Source of the DNA: Blautia faecicola
Lineage (GTDB): Bacteria > Bacillota > Clostridia > Lachnospirales > Lachnospiraceae
Length of the DNA stretch: 64,000 bases
Assembly (NCBI RefSeq): GCF_004123145.1
Contig: NZ_SDKC01000001.1
Location: forward strand, 2,885,501-2,949,500
Direction: 5' to 3'
Shown: piece after piece, positions 17,158-24,909 of the stretch
Layout of the letters: the number at the start of each line of letters is the position of its first letter
Position numbering within the stretch: position 1 is the stretch's first letter
Position numbers and translations under genes: made by a program
The notes under the pieces: generated by a model
What the model saw: only the letters and a program-made list of their open reading frames with translations
What the model was told of the DNA's origin: nothing
Databases searched by the model: none

Positions 17158-17619
17158 TTACAATTCTTTTTCTTCTTTATTTTCCTGTATCTCTTTCTTC
17201 CACCCCAGTTCTATCTTCTCCATCTGCTTAAGAATTGCATCCTCTATCATTCCCCCAAGATAAGCCTCATTCAACTTCTTTTTGGCATATGCCAGATAGC
17301 TATCCCTGGTGTTCTCAATTAACACAGATGTGAAAAATCGTTCCCAGCTAAAATACTCCCTGCTTTCTATATATTCTGCCGGCTCATCCAACATCTGGTC
17401 TATCTGATTATTTTTCAATACCCCAGACTTTAAAATCAGCCATTCAAAGGATTCCGGCAGATACAGAGCTGCTGTTTCATTTTCCCGGATCAGTTTCAAT
17501 ACTCTGTCAATTTCCGAACCGAACGCCGCACCGTCTGCTATTACAAGGATTTTCTGATCTTTATGTTCATTGATATAGTGGAAAACATTCGATTTTCCAT
17601 TCATAGACTCGCATTTCAA
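17158..17619 (-). CDS. C-terminal part of a split P-loop ATPase
   Basis: This 153-codon frame lies in the same reading frame as the gene ending at 17650, separated from it by a TAG codon and ten further sense codons. Its first residues (KCESMNGKSNVFHYINEHKDQKILVIADGAAFGSEIDRVLKL) look like a TOPRIM-like or nucleotide-binding half, followed by LYLPESFEWLILKSG and a basic C-terminal region (SREYFSWERFFTSVLIENTRDSYLAYAKKKL). No ribosome site precedes the ATG at 17619. I judge it to be the natural tail of the upstream gene. A truncated paralogue of its last 80 residues lies at 47470-47778. Confidence 0.65.
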   Translation of the reverse strand: MKCESMNGKSNVFHYINEHKDQKILVIADGAAFGSEIDRVLKLIRENETAALYLPESFEWLILKSGVLKNNQIDQMLDEPAEYIESREYFSWERFFTSVLIENTRDSYLAYAKKKLNEAYLGGMIEDAILKQMEKIELGWKKEIQENKEEKEL

Positions 17620-17649
17620 CCCATTCGCCTGGCATATGTGAGAAAAAAA

Positions 17650-18165
17650 CTAATAACCCGAATTACTGTCCTCTGTGAGAACCATCTCCGGTTTTACCGG
17701 GTTGGTCCAGGTATCTGTTCCATATATTCTGTAAAACTCATGATAACTCTGTCTCAACGTCCCATATTTTCCAGATGTTCGGATACCATAAATTTCCTCT
17801 GCACTGTATGGCAGTGCAGGTAAAGATTCCCTTGTTACAATTACATAATAATTATCTGTTTTCTGAATAGTTCCCGCGAACTCTTCTGTTTTGATAAATT
17901 CATTACCTTCATCTATGAATACGATACCATCTGAGATCTCCGATAACTGTGCTTTCCATAAGTTTCCCTCCAGCACATAGCATGTTTTATCACAAACCAG
18001 CTCCACCGGTGTGCCAGACGGGTTATTGATATGATCCCGAATCATATCTACCAGCGTGGTTTTTCCGGTTGCACTGTCTCCACGAATGACAGTCAGATTG
18101 CGGTGCAGTTCAAACTCATATTTTAAGCGTTTGGTTGAAACAACAATTTTATGTTTTCCCTTCAT
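17650..18165 (-). CDS. N-terminal P-loop ATPase domain, truncated by an amber codon
   Basis: The 171-residue product has a Walker A motif, GDSATGKT (29-36), and a Walker B-like GIVFIDEGNEF (about 82-92). It ends in LTEDSNSGY followed by TAG (17650-17652). Translation past the TAG continues FFSHICQANGLKCESMNGKSNVF into the next frame, which matches the way the family reads; intact members are about 330 residues. These proteins are frequently found next to DUF4869 genes, as here (15 bp downstream of it), and are sometimes loosely annotated as translation initiation factor 2. The biological role is unknown. Confidence 0.7.
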   Translation of the reverse strand: MKGKHKIVVSTKRLKYEFELHRNLTVIRGDSATGKTTLVDMIRDHINNPSGTPVELVCDKTCYVLEGNLWKAQLSEISDGIVFIDEGNEFIKTEEFAGTIQKTDNYYVIVTRESLPALPYSAEEIYGIRTSGKYGTLRQSYHEFYRIYGTDTWTNPVKPEMVLTEDSNSGY

Positions 18166-18180
18166 TCTCCCTATCTCCTG

Positions 18181-18618
18181 TCAGACAAATTCACCGGCTA
18201 TCGATATCAGTTCTCTCATGGAACACACCACCTGATCCGTATTCAGAATACGGATCTGAAATGGTTCTTCCCCAAATTCCATCAAATGATGCAGATTAAT
18301 TGTGCGATCCTGCGATGCAGCAATTTTCAACAACCATTTTGCGCAATTGTCACCGCATGTCGAAGCATTAAAAATCTTATCTTTTTCAAATTTAACAAGA
18401 ATCAATGTTTTCACTCCACCGGATAGCCCGGTTGGTGGTATCTTCCCAAGGACCGGACTGTCGATGACTCCACTGTCTAAGACCGTCGACCGATCGACAT
18501 CCTGAATCATTTCTTTCACAAACGGATCTATGATCCAGCTGTCCTCGTAATCATATTTAAAATAAGCTGCCGTATTATACACAGCTTCTTTCATATCACC
18601 ATAAAAAATATTCAGCAT
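18181..18618 (-). CDS. DUF4869 domain-containing protein
   Basis: A 145-residue cytoplasmic protein that begins MLNIFYGDMKEAVYNTAAYFKYDYEDSWI, the signature opening of DUF4869. It continues with SPVLGKIPPTGLSGGVKTLILVKFE, FNASTCGDNCAKWLLKIA and DQVVCSMRELI. The function of the family is not known; its steady neighbour is a P-loop ATPase, here split by a nonsense codon 15 bp downstream. The start at 18618 is set by GGAG eight bases upstream; the frame stays open to 18693 through the flanking repeat, which is not coding. Confidence 0.8.
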   Translation of the reverse strand: MLNIFYGDMKEAVYNTAAYFKYDYEDSWIIDPFVKEMIQDVDRSTVLDSGVIDSPVLGKIPPTGLSGGVKTLILVKFEKDKIFNASTCGDNCAKWLLKIAASQDRTINLHHLMEFGEEPFQIRILNTDQVVCSMRELISIAGEFV

Positions 18619-18659
18619 ACGATTGTCTCCTTTTTCTGCATGTAAACCTTTCCTGCAAC

Positions 18660-18750
18660 GTAACTGTTCAGTACCTTCACAGTTACGAGCCAAAATGCAT
18701 TTAAACCTTCGGTGATGGCATTTTGGCTTGTATGTCTCGGGATTTTGACA
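18660..18750. repeat. Dispersed hairpin repeat, family A, copy 2 (inverted)
   Basis: This is the reverse complement of positions 1-95, with a short difference in one loop. It stands directly upstream of the DUF4869 gene. Both internal hairpins are preserved, which suggests that structure rather than coding is under constraint. The 18755-18930 interval next to it shows no gene. Confidence 0.8.
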
Positions 18751-18934
18751 TATTCATGTCAAAACACCTCGCGGGACAGTGGCAACTGAATAGTTCCCCT
18801 GCAACATCTATTATATGTCTCTTTTCCTTACTTCTGCAACCAGAAACACCCAATCCTGCCTCGCCTGTCATGCAAAAAAGCCGGAAACCGGTCTTACCTT
18901 CCCGGATTCCGACTCTTCTTTTGTACTTTCTGCT

Positions 18935-19444
18935 TTACTCTCTCACCCAGCACTCCCGGATCTCAGCGATGTACATGGTATGATAATCTTTTTCCGGATA
19001 CCATCTTTCATCTTCTTCCGGTTCATAAAAGTTTTCCGGTTTGATGTCATCCTGGTAAAGCTTTCTGCATACCAGCACCTGTGTAGCCTCTTCGAATCCC
19101 GGCTGACCGTCCACTTCTGTCAGATGCAAGCCGGACTGTTCGATCTTGTCCGGGACATCTTTGCCGGAGACTTTGCCGAGGTAACCCAGCTCTTTCATGT
19201 GCCCGCCACCGAAGAAGCTGATGGTAAATGTATCACCTGCATCTACGAACTCTTTGGTATGACGCTGTGGGCGGATATATACTGTTGCCACATTCTTACC
19301 CCACAGAACGCCGATGCCGCCCCAGGAAGCGGTCATTGTATTGGCTTTGCCGTCTTTTGCTGCGGAGATCAGCATCCATTCGGAACCGATCTTCTCAAAA
19401 GGTTTCATCTCCAGTGTTTTCACATCCACTTTTTTAAATCCCAT
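18935..19444 (-). CDS. Flavin reductase family protein (FMN-binding split barrel)
   Basis: A 169-residue cytoplasmic protein with the flavin reductase-like split-barrel fold. MLISAAKDGKANTMTASWGGIGVLWGKNVATVYIRPQRHTKEFVDAGDTFTISF covers the FMN-binding strands; the T-M-T-A-S-W segment is the usual phosphate contact. Members transfer electrons from NAD(P)H to FMN or act as small flavoproteins; no partner oxygenase is adjacent. Isolated gene on the minus strand. Confidence 0.88.
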   Translation of the reverse strand: MGFKKVDVKTLEMKPFEKIGSEWMLISAAKDGKANTMTASWGGIGVLWGKNVATVYIRPQRHTKEFVDAGDTFTISFFGGGHMKELGYLGKVSGKDVPDKIEQSGLHLTEVDGQPGFEEATQVLVCRKLYQDDIKPENFYEPEEDERWYPEKDYHTMYIAEIRECWVRE

Positions 19445-19465
19445 CGCATCTGTCCTTCTTTCTAT

Positions 19466-19512
19466 AACACAGAAGGTAACCGCAAGCTGCTGCCCCTGTT
19501 ACCTTCTTTTTT
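19466..19512. terminator. Hairpin between SipW-type peptidase and flavin reductase genes
   Basis: AGAAGGTAAC pairs with GTTACCTTCT across an 18-base loop. A T6 run follows on the plus strand, whereas the adjacent genes run leftward, so its use as a terminator is uncertain. It nevertheless separates the two transcription units. Confidence 0.5.
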
Positions 19513-19574
19513 CAGTAACTGCCTCATTTTTCACAGCTACTGTTATTATACTATTTTCTGCCGGCATCGCAAAG

Positions 19575-20132
19575 CTATTTCTGCGATATTTTTGCCTGTT
19601 TCTTCTCATCCGCCGAGTCCAGCACTCCTCCGATGATCTGTAACAGAATCGCGAGTCCGATCAGACTTCCCGCTGCAATCTTACCATGGAAAGTCACAAA
19701 AAATGCAAGTACCCGTCCCAGCACCGGAACAGAATATACTACCTTTCCGATATAATAATCATAACCCACCGGATACAGATCTTCTTTTTCATTTGCATCA
19801 CCCTTGGTGTGGATCTGACCGGTTACAATATCATTTTTGATAACCCGGTGTGTGATGATCGCTCCCGTATCCATAGAACTGTAGAATGCGATCACATCAT
19901 CTGTCCCGGCATCCTCCGGTGCTCCCGGCTGTACATAAACCAGACTTCCCACCGGTATCGCCGGCTCCATACTTCCACTGATGACTGTATAGATCTCATA
20001 CCCGAAGACCCGCGGAAGAGTTAATGGCAGACATACAAGAATCACCGCCACCAGACAGACCGTTCCGAATATCTTACAGATCCGGGCACATCCTGCCAGT
20101 GCCCCTCTTTTTTCTTTCTTCTTTTTTCCCAT
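19575..20132 (-). CDS. Signal peptidase I, SipW/ER type
   Basis: This membrane protease removes signal peptides from a restricted set of exported proteins. It has two membrane helices (about 21-41 and 160-180). It carries SGSMEP with nucleophile Ser54 and THRV with His95, the Ser/His pair typical of SipW and eukaryotic/archaeal enzymes rather than the Ser/Lys pair of ordinary bacterial Lep proteins; TKGDANEKED forms the conserved box E. In Bacillus, SipW processes TasA and TapA; the SipW-type leaders encoded at 23619 and 24383 are its obvious candidates here. The start is uncertain: an upstream ATG at 20198 overlaps the regulator gene. Confidence 0.88.
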   Translation of the reverse strand: MGKKKKEKRGALAGCARICKIFGTVCLVAVILVCLPLTLPRVFGYEIYTVISGSMEPAIPVGSLVYVQPGAPEDAGTDDVIAFYSSMDTGAIITHRVIKNDIVTGQIHTKGDANEKEDLYPVGYDYYIGKVVYSVPVLGRVLAFFVTFHGKIAAGSLIGLAILLQIIGGVLDSADEKKQAKISQK

Positions 20133-20169
20133 ATCCTGTACCAGAACCGATACCTGCCCGAAAATCACC

Positions 20170-21426
20170 TTATGACAGGTTCTGATCATCCTTTGCATTA
20201 TTCAGACTTCTGACAGACTTCACGTTGTACCGGATCTCATACACGGTATTTTTCTTCCGGAACTGTGCATCGATGCGTTTCTGGATCTCCTGACAATCCT
20301 CCGGTTTTGTATTGATCAGAAGTACCAGATATTGTCCCCTCCCGTAACGGGTAACTACGTCCCCCGCACGAATACTTCTGCAGATACTTTCCCATATATA
20401 CCGTGACAGTACCTCTGCATATTCATCGGATCTGATGGGATGTTCCTCCATATCCGTTAAAGTACATAACATCAGCTGCACCTGTTGTCCGCTTCGCTCT
20501 ATCATACGTGCAACCATATGATAAATCTCCCGGAACACCACCCAGTTACACTGATACGGCTCCTTCACCTTTTCCAGCCGTTCTGTCATATTCTCCTGTA
20601 TATTATCCAGTATATCATACGGATGGTCAAGCTGTTCTTGCATTTTTCTCCGGAAATCCTTTAATTTGACCAGTTCTTCTTCCATATAGACCTGACGATA
20701 CTTTTCCATGGTTTCCCCATACAGAATCTCTACCTGTTCCGTTCTTCCCATACCGGTCAGTGCCTCGAGCACCAGCAGTTCCCCTTCCTCATATGGCGCT
20801 GCTTTCGATACATGCCGACCCAGCTTCTCCAGCTGGATATACGCCTTCTTTGTCCGCAGAAGTTCCGCCATATATTTCACCAACTTCCGGAACATGGTTT
20901 GATAACGCTCCCGTTCCGCTTTTACCCAGCCTTCCTGCGCGGAACCCTTAAGAAAGGCACCTTTATACATCAAAACAGCCTTCCAGCACAGCTCAAGCTG
21001 TTCCTCCCAGTCCCCTGCCCTGCGTGCTCTGCTGCAATACTCTTCAAACACCTGCGCATCCTCTTCAAACGGAATCTCTTTGTTCCAGTAAAATCTTCCT
21101 CTTCTGGAAATAATATATTTTCCTTTCGGAAGACCTGTCTGTTCCAGTTTTTTTCTGATATTATAGATCAGACTGTGGATCGCATGATTCGCATCGTCCA
21201 ATGTCCGTTCACCAAACAAAACCTTCTCCAGATGTTCCCGGCTGATCCCCTTTTCTCCGCTATGGAAAATCAACTGCAACACCCGTGCAAACTGTGTCTC
21301 TTTTTTCTTCTTTGCGATCAAAGATATCCCCTGATATTCCAGGGAAAAATCACCGAACATTTTTACATACAAAACCTGTTGTTTCTTTAATTTTTTGTTC
21401 TTCATACACGTTCCACATGTTTGCAT
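20170..21426 (-). CDS. SARP-like transcriptional regulator: winged helix, BTAD, degenerate GGDEF
   Basis: A regulator of about 418 residues in three parts. A winged-helix DNA-binding domain of OmpR/PhoB shape comes first (about 20-115, with VKMFGDFSLEYQG and AIHSLIYNIRKKLEQ). A bacterial transcriptional activator domain of TPR type spans about 120-265. The C-terminal part (about 290-410) has a GGDEF-like fold whose active loop reads RYGRGQYLVLL instead of GGDEF, so it should not make cyclic di-GMP. A paralogue lies at 37626. It overlaps the SipW gene and follows the fibre operon, so control of that locus is likely. Start choice is between this ATG and a TTG at 21453 with AGGA upstream. Confidence 0.82.
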   Translation of the reverse strand: MQTCGTCMKNKKLKKQQVLYVKMFGDFSLEYQGISLIAKKKKETQFARVLQLIFHSGEKGISREHLEKVLFGERTLDDANHAIHSLIYNIRKKLEQTGLPKGKYIISRRGRFYWNKEIPFEEDAQVFEEYCSRARRAGDWEEQLELCWKAVLMYKGAFLKGSAQEGWVKAERERYQTMFRKLVKYMAELLRTKKAYIQLEKLGRHVSKAAPYEEGELLVLEALTGMGRTEQVEILYGETMEKYRQVYMEEELVKLKDFRRKMQEQLDHPYDILDNIQENMTERLEKVKEPYQCNWVVFREIYHMVARMIERSGQQVQLMLCTLTDMEEHPIRSDEYAEVLSRYIWESICRSIRAGDVVTRYGRGQYLVLLINTKPEDCQEIQKRIDAQFRKKNTVYEIRYNVKSVRSLNNAKDDQNLS

Positions 21427-21615
21427 ATTTGGGTCTGCATCCTCCTGAGACAACCGCTTTCCTGACTTATCTTACACTTTCACGGAAAATATGATTTTCG
21501 TTCCTTCCGCGAAATATACATGCATATTCTAATACATTACGCAAAAGAAAGCAAGTCTTCTTTATATGTTATTGTATACAAAATACCCTTCGCGTTACTG
21601 TTCACTCCGTGTAAT

Positions 21616-21661
21616 AAAAAAACTGCCGTATGGAGTTTTGTTTTACTCCATACAGCAGTTT
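21616..21661 (-). terminator. Terminator of the fibre operon
   Basis: AACTGCCGTATGGAGT pairs with ACTCCATACAGCAGTT with one mismatch; on the minus strand the stem is followed by T7. It closes the leftward operon whose last gene ends at 21684, before the regulator gene. Confidence 0.85.
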
Positions 21662-21683
21662 CACTGTTCTTTCCACTGTCTGA

Positions 21684-22811
21684 TTATCTGTGTACACGTT
21701 TTCTGACGATCACGATACCTGCTGCCAGTGCTGCAAGTGCTGCTACGCCGATACCAACGCCGGCTACCAGCGGAAGGCTCTTCTTTACTTTCTTATTGCC
21801 ATCCAGGTCTTTGTTACTTTTCGGTACATCCTCATCGTCCAGATCTTTCAGATCCTGGTCTGCTCTTGGTGTCTCTTCATCACCGATGGTAGTGGTGTCT
21901 TCGTTACCCTGTGCATCCTGGGTGGTTCCGCCGTTTTCTGTGCCTTCTGTTCCCTGATTATCTGTTACATTGCCAGGTCCGCCATTGCCGGTTCCACCTG
22001 TGGCATCTGTGCCCTGTGCATCACCGTTTCCGGTGGTTGTGCCTGCTGCGTTACCGCCATTGGCATTGGTTCCTGTGCCACCGGTTGTGCCTGTAGTTCC
22101 ACCGGTTGTTCCGGTAGTACCACCAGTTATAGTTGTTGTACCTCCAGGTACGGTAACTGTCTGCTCGGTGGTGTTGGTGATGGTCTGTCCCGGTGTTGTC
22201 ACGGTTACGGTCTCATATGGCAGATAATTGAAGGTAAATACATTCTCTGCTGCATTGGCAGATAAGGTTTTGGTCAGGTTTCTGTATTCCGGTGTGTATC
22301 CGTCGATATAGGTATATGCAACCACCGGTTTATCACCTACATTGCCATAGAAGGTCTGGCTGTCTGCCAGCTTGTTGCCGTTGGCATCCTGATAATTGAT
22401 GGTGTAGGCTACCTGATTGCCTTTGATTCCGTATGCTACTACGTATTCCTGGTCTCCGGTCACTTCAAAAGAAGAATTCTCTACTGCGGCATTATTATCA
22501 CGTCCACTGATACGGATGCCCTGCACATAATACTTGCTGTCCTTATCCAGCGCTACTGCACCGGATCTTGCTTCAAAACTTACGGTATCTCCTGGATTCA
22601 GATTCTTGATCACGATAGCATCTGCAGTATTGGAAACGCTATAATCTGCTCCCTTTACTACCAGTCCGGCAGTTCCGGAAAAAGCTCCCTGCTTACCGCT
22701 GAAAATCGTTACCTGATACTTATAATCCTCCGCCTTAACACTCACAGGAATCGATCCAAGCAGAAAACAAAAGGCCAGAAGATATGTGGCTATCTTATAC
22801 ATTTTTTTCAT
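21684..22811 (-). CDS. Secreted, membrane-anchored surface protein with Gly/Thr-rich stalk
   Basis: The 375-residue protein has an N-terminal signal peptide (1-26, ending VSVKA) and a folded region (about 28-160). A MucBP-like module follows (about 130-190, YTINYQDANGNKLADSQTFYGNVGD ... FTFNYLPY). A long low-complexity stalk (about 200-315) carries TTGTTGG-type repeats and then an acidic stretch. The C-terminal membrane helix (SLPLVAGVGIGVAALAALAAGIVIV) is followed by RKRVHR, the layout of a sorted protein but without an LPxTG box. Its ATG overlaps the stop of the upstream gene by 4 bp, so the genes are coupled. Confidence 0.75.
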   Translation of the reverse strand: MKKMYKIATYLLAFCFLLGSIPVSVKAEDYKYQVTIFSGKQGAFSGTAGLVVKGADYSVSNTADAIVIKNLNPGDTVSFEARSGAVALDKDSKYYVQGIRISGRDNNAAVENSSFEVTGDQEYVVAYGIKGNQVAYTINYQDANGNKLADSQTFYGNVGDKPVVAYTYIDGYTPEYRNLTKTLSANAAENVFTFNYLPYETVTVTTPGQTITNTTEQTVTVPGGTTTITGGTTGTTGGTTGTTGGTGTNANGGNAAGTTTGNGDAQGTDATGGTGNGGPGNVTDNQGTEGTENGGTTQDAQGNEDTTTIGDEETPRADQDLKDLDDEDVPKSNKDLDGNKKVKKSLPLVAGVGIGVAALAALAAGIVIVRKRVHR

Positions 22812-23605
22812 CGCTGACCCTCTCCTTTCTCCTCTTTTCGCTTCTTGATCAGTATCACTGCCAGAATCAGAAGAATCACACCACTTGCCAGCGCTACTGC
22901 ACATACAGCAAGAATCTGTGTGGTATCACCGGTCTTTGGGGATCTGACAACATTCTTTGAAGGTGCTGTAACCGTCCTGGTTACTGTCTTGTTGACAACT
23001 TTGTCTTCGCCCTTCTTCGTCACGGTTGTCACCGTCACCGGATCGGCTGCGAAGCTCATCTGAAGGCTTGCCAGTGTATCCTGATAATCATTTCCCTGTG
23101 TCTCACCGTCCAGCTTTACTGTCAGATGCACAGAAGCTACATCTCCCTTGGAGAGACGATCCAGATACAGATACTGATTCAGTGCATCGGTGGCCTGGTG
23201 AAGACCTTCACCCTTCTTGGCATCCTCGCCACCTACGGTTTCGCTGTCATATAATACGGTTTCCTTCTTGTCCGGTCCCACATAAGTCAGCCTGTAACCA
23301 TAGGCACCGCCTTCTGCGATGCTCTGGCTGTCTTCCAGAGATTTTAATACTTCATTGGTCATATACCAGTCTGCATCTTTCTCACTGGTGTTCTTCAGTC
23401 CTACCTGAAGTTCCATGGTATCTCCCGGCTGTAACCGGAAGATATCTTTCTTCATGTCTGCGGAAGTAAAATTACTGCTCATCTTAGAACCGTCAAACTC
23501 TACCTTCCACTCAGAACCGCCCTGCAGCGTCTCTGCAAATGCTGTTGTATGTATGCCTACGGCCATGATTGCTGCCATGGCAAGGCACAAAATTCTTTTT
23601 TTCAT
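22808..23605 (-). CDS. Cell-wall surface protein with SPKTG sorting signal
   Basis: A 265-residue exported protein. The signal peptide covers 1-26 (MKKRILCLAMAAIMAVGIHTTAFA). The mature part has DTMELQVGLKNTSEKDADWYMTNEVLKSLED, the beta-sandwich pattern of TasA/camelysin-like and other fibre-associated proteins. Near the C terminus RSPKTGD stands before a membrane helix and KKRKEEKGEGQR, which together form a sortase sorting signal with Ser in place of Leu. It may be attached by one of the class C sortases at 25917 and 26819 or by a housekeeping sortase elsewhere. The start follows AGGAGG; genes on both sides overlap or nearly touch it. Confidence 0.78.
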   Translation of the reverse strand: MKKRILCLAMAAIMAVGIHTTAFAETLQGGSEWKVEFDGSKMSSNFTSADMKKDIFRLQPGDTMELQVGLKNTSEKDADWYMTNEVLKSLEDSQSIAEGGAYGYRLTYVGPDKKETVLYDSETVGGEDAKKGEGLHQATDALNQYLYLDRLSKGDVASVHLTVKLDGETQGNDYQDTLASLQMSFAADPVTVTTVTKKGEDKVVNKTVTRTVTAPSKNVVRSPKTGDTTQILAVCAVALASGVILLILAVILIKKRKEEKGEGQR

Positions 23606-23618
23606 ATTCTGCACCCTC

Positions 23619-24371
23619 CTATCGTAAGCTGATATTGCCATTTCCATCCACATCTACATCCACACCCCAGGCACTCTTGATGGCATCCTGTGCGTTATGT
23701 GTCTGTACTGCGTCTGCTTCTGCTTCAATCTGGAAATTATAACCATCATATGCATAAGTCGTGGTGATTGTCTGGTAACCGTCCTTCTCTGTGACATCCT
23801 GTTTTACTTTCGTAGCGATGCTGCCGTCAATCGTCAGGGTATCGCTGAGCGCCAGTGTACTGCTTCCTGCCGGAAGGATGCTGGTGTAATAGAGGATCGT
23901 CCGCTCTGTGGTAGATGCATCTTCATCAACCACCCAGCCATTTCCATCTGTCAGGTTCAGATCGATCAGATCCGGGGAAAGACTGGTATCTTTTACGCCT
24001 TCTTTATTCGTCCAGCTCTTTTTCAGGATCACACGGACATAACTGTCAATGGAGCCGCTGTTTGTTACCTTGATTGCTTCCTCGTACTGTTTTCCCGGTA
24101 CGATTTTTTCTTCTTTCAGAGCGGTCAGCAGATCTCCTGTCGTCTCATCCCATGTTCCATTGGATGCATAATCTCTTTTGCTGACTACTTTGTCATTTTC
24201 CACCAGGCTGACACCGATATTGGAAACCTCTACCTGTGCGCCGTAGTTCTCGCTGTAATATGTCAGTGCTGCCCGGGCACTTCCTATCGTGCTTCCTGCC
24301 AGTAATACAACAGAAGCGGAAAGAAGAGCCACAGTCAGTCCCCCAAGGGGCATTTTCTTTTTCTTACTCAT
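23619..24371 (-). CDS. TasA/camelysin-like protein with SipW-type leader
   Basis: The 250-residue protein starts MSKKKKMPLGGLTVALLSASVVLLAGSTIGSARAALTYYSENY. A leader followed directly by A-L-T-Y-Y is the pattern of SipW-dependent signal peptides (compare TasA and camelysins, ...GGTYAYFSD). The mature domain is beta-rich, with VEVSNIGVSLVEND and EEAIKVTNSGSIDSYVRVILKKSW, the usual strand of fibre-forming TasA relatives. There is no membrane anchor or sorting signal at the C terminus, so it should be released and assembled outside. It lies between two other secreted-protein genes in the same operon. Confidence 0.78.
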   Translation of the reverse strand: MSKKKKMPLGGLTVALLSASVVLLAGSTIGSARAALTYYSENYGAQVEVSNIGVSLVENDKVVSKRDYASNGTWDETTGDLLTALKEEKIVPGKQYEEAIKVTNSGSIDSYVRVILKKSWTNKEGVKDTSLSPDLIDLNLTDGNGWVVDEDASTTERTILYYTSILPAGSSTLALSDTLTIDGSIATKVKQDVTEKDGYQTITTTYAYDGYNFQIEAEADAVQTHNAQDAIKSAWGVDVDVDGNGNISLR

Positions 24372-24382
24372 CTCTCACCCTC

Positions 24383-24892
24383 CTATTCTCCGGTTGTCTC
24401 GCTGGTATCTGCGATCTGTGTCCAGTCTGCATACGGTTCGTTGTTTTCATTGTACAGGACTTTTGTGGATTCCTGAACAACTACTACATTGAAGCTGGCA
24501 TCCGACTCTTTGCTGTCGATCCGGATATCCAGGACCGATGTGCTTTCTCCCGGTGCGATCGGATCGCTGTAATAATAGTATCCGTCCTCTCCCGGTGTCC
24601 ATTTTCCATCGGAATCGCTGTACTGCAATCCATCCTGATATTTGCTTCCTGCCAGTGCTTTCACACGGACATAACAGTCATAATCACCGGTATTTTCCAC
24701 CGATACATGTTTCGTCCAGTTGCTGAAATCTTCTTTCGGTATCGTCTCACTGAATCCCATGTTCAACGTTACCCCTCCGGAGGCTTCCGTATAAGTGGTG
24801 AAATACGCCATCGCTGTTCCTGCGCTGATCCCAGCTGTCAGTGTCAGAGCTGCGGCTGCAAGGCAAAGACTTTTTTTATTTATTTTTCTCAT
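24383..24892 (-). CDS. SipW-dependent-type secreted protein, TasA-like
   Basis: A 169-residue protein with leader MRKINKKSLCLAAAALTLTAGISAGTAMAYFTTYTEASGG; M-A-Y-F-T is the classic start of SipW-processed mature proteins. The body has HVSVENTGDYDCYVRVKALAG, which parallels TNSGSIDSYVRVILKK of the next gene, and a DPIAPGESTSVLDIRI strand, so the two are related fibre subunits. It lacks an anchor. The start at 24892 is preferred; a GTG nine bases earlier is possible. The two neighbours give a plausible major/minor subunit pair for a TasA-like fibre. Confidence 0.78.
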   Translation of the reverse strand: MRKINKKSLCLAAAALTLTAGISAGTAMAYFTTYTEASGGVTLNMGFSETIPKEDFSNWTKHVSVENTGDYDCYVRVKALAGSKYQDGLQYSDSDGKWTPGEDGYYYYSDPIAPGESTSVLDIRIDSKESDASFNVVVVQESTKVLYNENNEPYADWTQIADTSETTGE

Positions 24893-24909
24893 ATCCTGCA
24901 CCCCTTTCC

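Noticed and set aside
22016-22160. GGT/ACC-rich stretch suspected to be a separate minisatellite
   Set aside because: It encodes the Thr/Gly stalk of the surface protein at 21684 in frame; the repeats are explained by the protein.
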